Positions 46,991 to 58,347 of a stretch of 64,000 nt of DNA are shown piece by piece. The notes below the pieces were generated by a model that worked only from the letters and a program-made list of their open reading frames with translations, ran no database searches and was not told where the DNA came from. Numbering within the stretch: position 1 is the first letter of the stretch; each line of letters opens with the position of its first letter. The stretch spans positions 1 through 64,000 of the forward strand of contig CAJQUN010000404.1 of the NCBI GenBank assembly GCA_907163345.1, written 5' to 3'. Source of the DNA: Haberlea rhodopensis. Taxonomy: Eukaryota > Streptophyta > Magnoliopsida > Lamiales > Gesneriaceae. A program made the position numbers and the translations under genes.

Positions 46991-48359
46991 AATTATACCG
47001 GTAGAGTTATGAATTTGATGAAGAAAATTTTCCGTAACTTTTGGGCGGAAGTGTAATCATATTCATCAGTGGTATACTAGTGTATACGAGATCCGGAAGG
47101 AACCACACAGAACACATGTGATTGATTTTTCAGACGCTTCGTGAAGCTCAAATTGTATACCAAGTTATCGAAGTGTCAATCTTGGTTGAATTGAATGTTA
47201 TTTTGGGATAGGTGATACAATTCACAGGATACCTGTTGATTTCAGTAAAGTAAAGATAGTACTAATTTGGCCTAGACCATTCATTGTACTCAAGATGAAA
47301 AGTTCTATGAATTTTGGCAGATACTACAGGCTTTTACGGAAGGATATTCTAGGATAGCCTGACTTATGAACCAATTGACCAAGAAGAAATTTGATATTCG
47401 TTTGGTCAGATGAATGAGAAAGCTGTTTTCATAACTGAAACTGAAATGGAAGTGAACTACAGCCCCAATGTTGATGTGGTTAACTGGTTCAGGGAGATAT
47501 GTAGTTGTGCAAATACGTATGTCAAAGATTTGAAGATATGTTCTAATGTATCATGAAAAGATGATTGCATATTCTTGAGATATAAGCGATGACTGGATTT
47601 ATTAAAGAATTTGACTTTGATAGTCAATATAAATCAAGGGCAATGAAACTAGTAACAGATGCACTGAACCTAAAAGTGCAAGCTGCAATGGTAGCATCGA
47701 TGTTTGCTTTGCAGTTTGATAACATCTGATTTTGACGATCGGAAAGACTCGAAGGACAGACCCATACAGATATTGAGTTAAGAAATTGGTTCTGTCTTAT
47801 CAACCAAGTAAATTTAGTATGCCATTTAGTGGTGGTTGCGAATGAAAAATCAGTATATAGCATCGAATTTTACTGATTTGAAAGACGTATTACAACAGAA
47901 AGCACACTATAGAGAACATATTGTTATTCTGGGAATGATGAGATGTATCATTCTCGAGATCCTATTTATGATGAGATGGTATAAAGAAAGAAATTTTTGA
48001 ATTTTGTGGCAAAATTGTTTGACATGCCAGCAGGTCAAGATAAAAATACGAGACCTAGTGGGATATTACAGGATTTGTAAATACCACAACGAATTTGGGA
48101 TTTCTAGTTTTGAGTTTTATAACTCAAATATTTACAAACATAGATTGTGAAACAAGTTGAATCGAAATTGATTGACTATTCAATACAAGATATTGATTTC
48201 ATATGATAGTCTATATGTCTATGAGAAGACGACATGTTTAAGATATGGATAATGTGGTTTAGTTACAGTGAGTTTCTGTAATAGATGTATCTGTTTGAGA
48301 TCCGACGATAAGATCAGAATTCGAAACTATTTTCAGAATGTAATGATAATAAGTTAGCA

Positions 48360-48550
48360 ATGAGTATTGCTTATCATACCCAAACTGATGGACAAACTGA
48401 GAGAATTATCCAGACTCTGGAAGTTATGTCTCGATTAATAGTGATGACTTTAGTGAGATTTGACAAAAAATCACTATTCACCAGTAAAATGTTCCTATAC
48501 TTTAAATTTCAGATAACTTTTGGGATGATATCGGTTCAGGTTTTGTAGAG
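48360..48550 (+). pseudogene. Gypsy integrase remnant (element E)
   Basis: A 62-codon frame begins SIAYHTQTDGQTERIIQTLE, which is the conserved AYHPQTDGQTER block of gypsy integrase holding the catalytic Glu. It continues as a degraded GMAPYE-like region. It lies about 450 bp before the PPT, consistent with the end of pol. Confidence 0.88.
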
Positions 48551-48993
48551 CCAGAATTACCGATCGCTGAGATGATAGAAAATTGATAAGAAATTTTTGG
48601 CATAACTTGAGATTGTTGAGAAAATGCCAGGAACGATAAAATTTATGCGGAAACGATTGAAATTTGGCTTAAGGTGAGCAGATTTGCTACGCCAAAGAGA
48701 AATATATCGTTAGACTTCGAGTTGAATCAGAAAAATATGAAGATATTACCTTTGCGATGATCAATATGATTTGTTAAGTGAGGTATGATGTTGCCTCGAT
48801 ATTTGGAACTTTGTGGAATCTTAGAGAAGTTGATTCAGTGGTATATCGTTGACACGATCACATCAGTTTTATTGATACATGATGATTCTTATGAATCTAT
48901 GAACGAGATTGAGACATCTCATATGATTTAAATTCTTGAGTTATACCCAGTTTTGCGATTTCGAGGACGAAATCATTTTAAGAGGGGAAGAAG

Positions 48994-51594
48994 TGTAAGA
49001 CCCCGTTGCTAATTAATTATGATTAATCTAGTTTAACAATGTTTAAGCAAATCTAGGTGATAAAAAAAAAATGATGGCAAAGAAAATATCAGTTTCAACT
49101 ATCATAACAAACAATATCATATATGTTGTTATATATACTTAATAAAAAGAAAAAGAAAAGAAAAGAAAAATAAAGGGAAAAGAAAACAAATCAAGACACG
49201 GCAAGTCAGGAATAAGAACACAAGACACGAAACAAAATCAAGACACGGCAGAATCAACTTGGAAACTATCGCCTTTGCTACCATCTTCATTCTCATTTTC
49301 ATTATGCTTCCTTCCTTGTTTCTTGCTGTAGCATATTCAAATCATGCATCCAAACCAAGATTTAGAGGTAAAAACATATATTTTTCGAATCTGAGCATGA
49401 AGAAGGGCAAGAACTGATGGATTGTGCGAGTCGGCATCGGTTTGTCGTAATTCGTACACGCCGGACGACTTTGATTGGTGATTTAGCTTCCAATTTCGAC
49501 CTTCATGAAGGTATATAGGTATAAATTTAGTTTATAAACTGTATGGGTTCGAATTATAGCATTTCCATTCGAAATGAAGTAGAATACCTGCTGTAGATTG
49601 TGAACTTCTGCGAGGCAGTGCGTATATGGTGTATTGTTCAAACTACTGCGAATTTTGATCTACGAATATGACTTTTAGCCTCAAACAAAAGTTGTATATA
49701 TATGTGTTTTCGTCCTGTGGTTAAGAATTGAGACGATTTGGACTTAACATGAATGAGTTATAATGTTTTTACCACAAGGTGCACAATCTGGAACATGCAT
49801 GTAGGCGGGTTGCACATGCAGTGTGTTCTTGGTAAATCTGGGCACAATTTGGTACGATTTTGAGCTTAGTGTCTGAATAAAAGTTGTAAAAATTTGAGTT
49901 ATCTTGCATTAGAAACTGGCCTCACATGATTTGGAGTTTATTTGTGCAAGATATGCACTTTTTCCTAGAACTGCTCACTCTGTCTAAACAGAGTGTATAG
50001 GTATTTTCAACACTGCCATACTTTGTTTTGCATGTGCAGCTAGATGAGCGAACTAGCTTCTAGACTTCAAATATGAACTGTAGTACTTTGGGTTTTTGTG
50101 ATTTTCGAACTAGCCTCAAGTCATTTGGACATCATATGAATTTATTACGAATTTTATACGAAAATGGGTCAGGCTGGAATTTGGTGAATTGTCCTGTTTT
50201 CCAGCAGATTGTTCTTGGCCATTTTACCTAGGCTAAATGAACGAATTTGAAGATGAGTTGAACTGATGAAATGTTCATTTTATAGTTATATTTGAAAATA
50301 AATTGGACGCATGTGATTTTATTAAGTATCGGAAAAGTTATGAGCCGATCTCTACGGTTGCGCAGGCTGAAATTTAGAGAATTGGTTTTGGGTCTAAGTT
50401 TGAGTTTTATTTGATATGTTTAAGCCTAGTATGTGACATTATGTTGTATTTGGAACTGTTATGGCCAGGTTTATTAATCCTAAGATTGAGTCGAGGATCA
50501 CTTGGTAATTAGCTAACGTTTGAGGTACGTTGAAATGAGTTTTATCATGACGTCTGGCAAAGACGTGTAATGATGCTAATGTATGGCCTTATATGTCATT
50601 ATTTGATTTATATGACTTATTTGTCACTATATGATTCTTATGTGACTATATGACATGATAAATGTCTTGGATTACATGATATGTGAAATTACATGATTTG
50701 TATATACTTTCACATGAGATTGCATGATATATTGAGTTGCATATGTCATTTGATGCATAAATGATTCATGGGCATATCATATTGATCTATCATTCCTTTG
50801 ATATCCATGATTTGACTGAGTTGACTTACTCTGAGTGTCGGGTACGACGAGCATGGCGATGACAGGCAGTATAGGTAGTAACTGTAGTCACGTGCAGGTG
50901 CGACCGGACCTAGACACGAGGGCTGGATGCAGTAACGTACATAGGATGAGTTTTCCTAGCGCAATGTACGTATACTGTCACCCTCTGCTCGAGCTTTGAT
51001 GATTTGATGATACCTTCCTTTGGACTCCGATTTGGTATTTTGAGATTCGATTCTTTGTACCCATTCATACATCGCATTCATACATGGTATGCATTGCATG
51101 ATACTTTGTCATTCTTGACGTGATTCTATTTATTTCTCGTACTGGGTTCTGACCCCCTTCGCGGGGGGGCTGTCATGTCTTTGTTGTATGGGCATGGCAG
51201 GTGGTACAGGTAGACGTACTGCGGATGCTCGAGGTTAAGCATCGATGAATACCGGAGCTCCTTGAGAGCGAGCTCAGGTTATGCTTTATGTTTTGAGTCC
51301 CAGTAGTTGTTAGAGTATTTTGACTTCTGTTTTAAATTTACCGGGGTATGCCCCGAGTATCTGTATTTTAATTATGCTACTAACGGTTGATGTTATACTT
51401 GGTAATTATGTGATGATCAACATGTTAAATTTGAAATTGGAATTATATATTTTCAGTATCAGTATATATGTATCACCTAAAAGCGAAAAATTTTTAGGGC
51501 CGTTTGACAAGACATTTGAAATAAATCTTCCGCTGTTTACGCAAATTAATCATTATATGTTAATTAAACACCACATTAGGATCGGGCCCTCACA
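48994..51594 (+). mobile_element. 3' LTR of Ty3/gypsy element E
   Basis: The 2601-bp copy of 41988-44575. It is followed by TSD catac and then by the remainder of LTR C. Confidence 0.92.
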
Positions 51595-51599
51595 CATAC

Positions 51600-51974
51600 A
51601 TTATTATCATTGTGAGAATTGCTTATGACACTCATATAACATTCCATGTAGCATTCTCATGGTGGGTCTGTCCAGTACATTGTTCTCTAACATGTACCCA
51701 TGTGTTGATTTGATATCTCATATCCATGAACAATTCATCAATCAAAACATACTAGTATCAATGTATTATCATTATCCTGATTTATGATAATACTTGACTA
51801 GGGACAATCTTTAAGAATAATACAATATTATTCTAAGGACATTAACTTATATATCAATTCATATTGCACAGATATTCGAATAATAGTCTATAATGATTTG
51901 CCATTTATAAAATCATAATACATTGTATGTCATAAACAATCATCTAATAACTTGTCTTAGGGCATATCCCAACA
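51600..51974 (-). mobile_element. 5' LTR of copia element C (outer part)
   Basis: Continues 40853-41987. It ends ggcatatcccaaca, that is TGTTGGGATATGCC in element orientation, the same terminus as A and L. Confidence 0.88.
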
Positions 51975-52363
51975 ATTACACGTGAAGTTGATATAAACAT
52001 ATAAAATTTTGGTACTAGTTACACATGAAGTTGGTATGAAACCTATATAATTTTGGTACTAGTTACACATGAAGTTGGTATGAAACCTATATAATTTTGG
52101 TACTAGTTACACGTGAAGTTGGTATGAAACCTATACAATTTTGGTACTGAGTATATATAAAATTTGTATAAAACATATACAACTTCGGCACTAAGTAAAC
52201 AATAAATTGGTATGAAACCTATAAAATTTTGGTACATATTATGAAGTTGGTATGAAATATATACAATTTTGGTACTAAGTATACATAAAATTGGTATGAA
52301 ACATATACAACTTCGGTACGAAGTATACATAAAATCGATATGAAACCTATAAAATTTTGGTAC
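51975..52363. repeat. 44-bp host minisatellite, right part
   Basis: About nine units of 43-44 bp have the pattern ttacacatgaagttggtatg, then aaacctatataattttggta, then ctag. They begin directly at the end of copia LTR C and end at gypsy LTR J. One unit at 14834-14877 and a partial one before it show that the array formerly continued there. Confidence 0.85.
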
Positions 52364-52371
52364 TTATTACA

Positions 52372-53765
52372 TGTGATGACTGAAGCATAATTACCTTAAT
52401 TAATGAGATTGATGTAATAATTAAGGAGTAATTACGAATGAGCATCGTTTTGCATTGGGTTCAATTTTGGAATAAATCGAGTGTGATTGAAAATTATGAT
52501 ATCTCATAATAATTGAATTGATAAATGTTGAAATGAATCTTATGAGGTATGATAATGATTATGAGTACGTTTTGAGAGGAAATTATTGAAGTTGAGCAAT
52601 GAATGGGGGATAAATAATAAATGGGATGAGATTGTAATGTGAATTAAAGTTTAGGGGTTAAGTTGCAAATGTCAAATAATATAATTAACCCACCTTCACA
52701 CATTACACCTCATACATACACAAAACCCCTACTTTTACTCTCAAACCCATTTTCCCCTTCCTCTTCAATCCCTAGTGAAGCTGGGATCAAGGATAAATCT
52801 TGATTTAAGTGGCTTATTTGGATTGTGTTGGGGTAAGTACTTGAAACCTTATTTTGTGTATTGAATGTTGTATGACTAGGGATTGGGGTTATGATTTGAT
52901 TAGGGAAATTATGTGATATAAATGGGTTGTTGTTATGGTTGACAAAATATGTTGTTTTTATGGTGTTTTAGTGTGTATTGATGAAGTATTGATAGAATAA
53001 TGAGGTGTTGTGAGTATTGGATGGGTTGTATGAAAGAAAATGGAGGATTTTTACAAAACACGATCGTGCAATCGATCGCGGGACCTAGCCAATCGATCGG
53101 GCATCAAATAAAATTTGTTGACGATGAACAGTGTCACCGATCGATCTCTCAAGAGGGCGTGATCGATTTCCCATCACGGAATTTTGGCAAGAAATTTTCT
53201 GGATAGCGCGATCGACAGCGCAGCTTGGGCGGTTTATCGCGGCTGATGAATTTTCAAAAATTTGTGAATTTTGAGAATTTTGAAATGTGGTGTTTAGTAA
53301 TTGATTCACATGGTAATTATGATATTCTAAGGAGACCTTAAACAATGAAATAACGTAGCATGAATTGAACCTTAGAAAGTTATTTACTACTCGATCGAGT
53401 TAATTGACAACTCAAGTTAATAAATGTTAAAATGTGATGATTTGAGTAGTATACGGAGTAGAAATAATCGTGACTGGCTATGATAGGAAGCATGATGAAT
53501 TTGTATGATATAGGTGGTATAATTATAAGAACTATTGTTGAGATATTAATATTGAATTGATATTCAATATAGATACCAACCGAGCCCCGATTATCGCGGA
53601 CTTCTAATCTTGTTGTTTACCTTAAGGTGCGTAGAGTAGTGTGTTGGGAGCAATGAATGGTGCTAGGATTTCTTGTGATGCGGCAAGTGAGCATGATGTG
53701 GATTATGATGCCGCCGTTGTTGAGTGTTACATGATTATTGTGATGCCACTATTGAGCGTGTGATG
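52372..53765 (+). mobile_element. Ty3/gypsy LTR J, left part
   Basis: It begins tgtgatgactgaag and has the leader features of this LTR group (a pyrimidine-rich stretch at 52700-52790, then aaatcttgatttaagtgg at 52795, comparable to LTR I 5300). It has a weak hairpin array at 53061-53222. It continues at 55867 beyond solo LTR K. The last part resembles LTR H (ggtatgctcacccagtgtgg near 56199) and is cut by LTR L at 56397. Confidence 0.7.
53061..53222. repeat. Degenerate GATCGATC palindrome array (LTR J)
   Basis: Two pairs have cores at 53070/53091 and 53139/53161 (spacings 21 and 22 bp). Several members have one changed base (aatcgatc, gatcgatt). Further gatcgac and cacgatcgtg motifs lie around them. 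Confidence 0.7.
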
Positions 53766-54501
53766 TGTGATATCCCTGGAATTTAGACATGTGTTTTATG
53801 GCTTCTAGTAATAATTATGTTGTTATGATTATTATAATGGTTTAGAAAAATGTATAGTTATGCGGTGGGCATCAACTAGTAATACATTTTAGAGAGCATG
53901 TGAGACATGTTGGGGGATTTATGACTTGGTATGGTTTAATTGAGTTGGTTCCCATTAATTTGGAAAGCATGTTTATTGTTGCTATGATGCATTTTTTAAT
54001 TGAGTAAAAGCTTTAAAATATCATGTAGGGATATTTTAATACATCATACTAAATACCGGAACACAAATTAAACACCTATCATGCTACTATGCCACACCCA
54101 TCCCCTTATCACTTTAACTCCCCGCCACACAACTCATTTTCACTCTATCTTTACCACACAAATCTTTCCCCCCAAACCCCCCATTCCATCGACCAAAGAG
54201 GAGGAAAAGAAGGAGATTCCAAGAGCTGGTAATCCTTGTTTGTTGCTAGGAAATTGGAGCAAAGTGGTAAGAAATCATGTAGTGTTGATTGTTGAACATT
54301 TCAAGTGGAGTTTGAGTTATATTTTTGAGAGAAAATGGCATGTATGGTTGTATTTTGTTGAAGTTGATGTTTTATGTTGCTTTATCATAGTTTTATGGAG
54401 GTTGTTATGTGATGAGTTGATGAGGTTTGATGGTTTGTGGTAGATGTTGGTTAGCATGGAAGTTATGCTAAAAATGGTCTTTTCTCGCTTTTACAGGGCT
54501 C

Positions 54502-54722
54502 GCCGATCAATCGATGCGGAGCCGCCGATCGATCGCGCAAAACAGCAAGCAAATGTAAGCGATGGAACAGGGCTCGATCGATCGGTGGAAACTGCCGATC
54601 ATTCGACGAAGCTCCTCGATCGATCGGTGAGGCCACTTCGATCGATCGAGCGAGGCAGTGATTTGGTGCCAAAATCTGATTGCCTCGTGATCGATCGCGA
54701 GCTTGGGCTGATCGATCGCGAT
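54502..54722. repeat. Array of four paired GATCGATC palindromes (LTR K)
   Basis: Core positions are 54505/54527, 54576/54597, 54618/54640 and 54689/54710, with spacings of 22, 21, 22 and 21 bp. Outer arms vary from pair to pair (ctc...gag, tcg...cga, gcg-type), while the core stays gatcgatc with two changed copies. The 94-codon plus frame and 87-codon minus frame across it reflect only the repeat. Confidence 0.85.
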
Positions 54723-55109
54723 GCATGAATAGTGGAAATATTGATTTTTAGTTTAATTAATGGGATTTTTGGTATTGGACTATTATTTGCTTCTAATATT
54801 GGATTGTGATATTGTGTAGAGCCTTCCCAGGTGGCACCACAACAAAGTAAATAAAGTCCTACCAAATTGTACATTTTGGAAAGGTACATAGGAAGACGTA
54901 CGGGCACCAACGGTAACATGTATTTTGTATACATACTGGATTAAGTGTTGAGATTTCACATATATGTTGGATATTGCATTGTGGTTGCATATACGTGTTG
55001 AGTTATGCATTGTGGTTGCATATACATGTTGATTTATGCTTTATGGTTGCATACATATATGTTGAACACAGGGTGCATATCCCATGAGTCATTGTTATGT
55101 TCAAGTGAT

Positions 55110-55310
55110 GATTTTAAATGATTTGCCGCTGTCATTTGAAGCGATGATAGAATACTTGCCGTTGTCATATCATAGCGAAAGAATATTTGCCGCTAAAATG
55201 TTGAAGCGATGGTAAATGTTGCATGTCACATTTAAAGCAAGGTTATTCGATGCCGCTGATATGTCAAAGCGAGGGGTATTAGTGTCGCGGTCATGACAAG
55301 CGAGGTGCAT
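55110..55310. repeat. TGCCGCT / AGCGATG alternating module in LTR K
   Basis: Units such as tgccgctgtcatttgaagcgatg recur about every 40 bp, with short complementary cores (cgct/agcg). Counterparts lie in F, B and H. Confidence 0.6.
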
Positions 55311-55866
55311 TAAAATCACTATTATAACTTGACTAGGGATTGGTTATTTGTGTTAATGGAATGGTAATATGTCATGACATTTGTGAAACCGTAATATAAT
55401 CCATTGATTATAATTATGAGTTATGGTACAGGGACAACCAAAGGGAGCGTTTTAAATGCATTGGAATACAGGAAGTGCTTTGTATTTACGGTTTATGCAT
55501 TTACTCATTATAATCATATTGTGATGAACATGGATTATTATATGCTCATGGTTTGGGGTTGTTCCTGTATGTACATTTTGGCATGAAGGGCTAAGGACCG
55601 GGTTGATGCGATGAGCTTGTGAGGAGTGCTTTTGGTATAGAAGGACAGGATTCTTTTTGTATAGTCTCTACTCTATGAGTAGTGTAAAACTATAGTATTA
55701 ATATTCTTTTGGCTGGGAATGTAATTAATCCTTTTGGAATTTTATTTTTTTGGCACTGTAATCATTAAGCTCGAGCATCAACATGAAACTTATACTCTGA
55801 TCTATGAATGTTTAGTTCTTCTTATGCCTTTAATCCTCACTTAAAGTAGCGAGGCCTTACACGATG

Positions 55867-56396
55867 GATGATAGTACTGCCACTGTTGAGCGAGCGATGT
55901 GACATGATGAGTTATGACTAATAAATTGATAACCAAAATGTATTTGATTTCTGTAAATCATTGTTATCATGATTTAGTTATTGATCGATGGTGGAACTGA
56001 TGGTTTTTAATATTGGTACAATAAATCATTCTTATGAGGATTTAATTGACTTCAGAATTGATGATTTTGGACGTTATGAGAACAGGAACAGCGTGAGGGA
56101 TCTTATAAGGATGTGGTATACTCAGGGAGTATTTACTCAAATTACAGCATTATGTTCTTAAAATTATTAATTGTGTATTGATGATATTGAGTCATGTTTT
56201 TGGTATGCTCACCCAGTGTGGGGTTTGTTTCTTTTGAAACAGGTGGAACAGGTACAACGTTGGTTTGAAAACCAGTTTGAGTTATTGGACGAGGATGCTC
56301 CTAGGAGCTATTTACCAACATTGGTATTGGTAATGTGATTATACAACCACATTTATACTTATTTATGAATGCTAGCCCTGTGAGCATAGTGATATG
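55867..56396 (+). mobile_element. Ty3/gypsy LTR J, right part
   Basis: The sequence resumes with the same gccactgttgagcg-type text found left of K. It ends at the Angela-type LTR L. There is no gene in this stretch. Confidence 0.65.
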
Positions 56397-57747
56397 TGTT
56401 AGGAATCCGACAAGCATACAACGCATTGGAATAAAAAATTCGGATTCCAACCATGGACTTATACGAAGTATTCATATCGGGTGTCGAGAGTTATACCTTT
56501 GTAACGTGTTTGATGCTGAATCCTCGAAGCTGGAAGTCCACGAGTCACGAGCAAAGCTTTGCAACTTTGCCTCTATGGTATCCACACGATCAAATCGAAA
56601 GCGATGTTGACGTTAATGAGTTGCTAGACTCAATAACTCAACTGGAAAGGGACGATCAGAGGTGACGGTGCCTCAAAATCGTCTGCTAAGTTTTAGGGTT
56701 AATCTCTATTAACGTCTGACCTTGCATTAACCTAATGCACATATATATACAGGCGGCTATTATAATCAGACTAAGGTTTTCTCAAAACCTTAAGCCCATT
56801 ATAATCAATAACCCGTATATATATCTATATCAAACTTATATATATATATATATAATATATATATATGTGTTCGGCCCATTAAATAACATAACATATTATT
56901 ATCATATGATAAGGACTCTTCCTAATCAACTTAATTCATCCAAGAATTATATCTTCCTTTATCGATTTAATCTTTTGGGCGACGAGTTAGGATCTTGTAA
57001 CGTTGGTAGTGACATAAAATCTAATTTTATATCACAAGAAATGAACAGTATCTAGCAACACATCAAGGCTACCCAAGTTACAAGAATGTCATTGACTCGA
57101 CATAACATATGGTCAGTGATAATATTCACTATGTAACGTAATCCCTTTGTCCTATGTGTTTAGATTAAACACGAGTCATGGAATAGTCATAATCGTATAG
57201 TTCAATCTTTTATTTCTTGATCCCCAAGTATACTAGAATAAACGAATAAGCTTGATATCACATATCGACTCATTCGAGCATGGCCATGCATTTTAGTCTC
57301 ACTTGATCAAGGGCCCAAACACTTTTCCTGCTATATAGGAGGGACAAATCCTATCTTGATCACTCAACATCCCTCTACATAATTAATGGTGTATCCAATG
57401 ATTGTCTTTATAGTTTACCCTTTTACAGGTAATGTTTGACAATATCAAGATACGCAACTTCTTATGTTGGGATCTCTGGTGATCTCAAGTCGTAAGGATT
57501 ACATACATTATTATCACTATGAGAATTGCTTATGACATTCATATAACTATCCATGCAGTATTCTCATGGTGGGTCTGTCCAGTACATTATTCTCTAACAT
57601 GTACCCATGTGTTGATTTGATATCTCATATCTATGAACAATTCATCAATCAATACATACTAGTCTCAATGCATTATCATTATCCTAATTCATGATAATAC
57701 TTGACTATGGACAATCTTTAAGAATAATCAAAAATTATTCTAAGGAA

Positions 57748-57783
<36 letters not shown>

Positions 57784-57890
57784 CACAGATACTGGAATAA
57801 TATATAATAATGAATTGCCTTTAATAAATCATATTACATTGTATGCCAAAATCAATCAACTAATGAGTTGTCATAGGGCATATCCCAACA
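56397..57890 (-). mobile_element. 3' LTR of Angela-type copia element L
   Basis: The 1494-bp LTR (tgttaggaatccg to gcatatcccaaca) is homologous to A and C. The minus-strand PPT GTGCAAGTGGGAAATT follows at 57891-57906, so this is a 3' LTR. It includes TA-repeats at 56820-56870 and 57753-57781. Confidence 0.88.
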
Positions 57891-57961
57891 AATTTCCCAC
57901 TTGCACTAAGACCAATCAAACATGTACTTAATGGCTAAAGATCTAGTATGATGATCATTGT

Positions 57962-58347
57962 CTAATGTGACAGAGGTTTCGTCAGTGGGTCAGATACATT
58001 ATCATTAGTTGGTACTTTGCATATTTTCACATCTCCTCTTTCAACGATTTCTCGAATGAAATGAAAGCGCCGAAGTATGTGTTTGGATCGCTGGTGAGAT
58101 CCGGGTTCCTTAACCAATGCGATGGCTCCATTGTTGTCACAATAGAGTTCAATCGGATCTAGTATGCTAGGCATAACCCCAAGCTCAGAAATGAACTTCT
58201 TGATCCAAACGGCTTCCTTTGTTGCATCTGAGGCAGCAATATACTCAGCTTCAGTTGTAGAATCGGCTACTGTCTCTTGCTTTGAACTCTTCCAGCTCAC
58301 AGCACCTCCATTTAGGCAAACCACATATCCTGATTGCGCTTGGAAAT
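57962..58347 (-). pseudogene. Copia RNase H, C-terminal part of pol (element L), truncated by the Sirevirus
   Basis: A clean 120-codon frame reads SGYVVCLNGGAVSWKSSKQ, DSTTEAEYIAASDATKEAVW, ELYCDNNGAIAL, SKHILRRFHFIREI and DPLTKPL, the complete second half of a copia RNase H with its acidic residues. It stops shortly before the PPT, as in intact elements. The upstream part is missing because the Sirevirus LTR starts at 58348. The frame itself has no damage, so L was probably young when interrupted. Confidence 0.92.

Larger units (their letters stand above)
44576..48993 (+). mobile_element. Heavily decayed interior of gypsy element E
   Basis: The interior is 4.4 kb, shorter than a complete gypsy interior. 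Only scattered pol traces can be read: an RT segment (46530-46990) and an integrase segment (48360-48460). Stops and frameshifts occur every few dozen codons. A PBS is present at 44579-44591 and a PPT at 48981-48993 (agaggggaagaag). The signals needed for mobilisation are kept while the coding region is ruined. Confidence 0.85.
53766..55861 (+). mobile_element. Gypsy solo LTR K
   Basis: The LTR starts tgtgatatccc and ends aggccttaca (2096 bp). It is flanked by tgatg (53761-53765) and cgatg (55862-55866), a 5-bp duplication with one substitution. Its start and length match the LTR of element B. It contains a hairpin array (54502-54722), the caggtggcaccac and gacgtacgggcacc blocks, and an agcgatg/gccgct module (55110-55310). 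Confidence 0.82.

Noticed and set aside
54444..54728. 94-codon plus and 87-codon minus frames rich in Asp-Arg-Ser
   Set aside because: They read through the GATCGATC array; similar DRS-rich frames appear wherever the array occurs.
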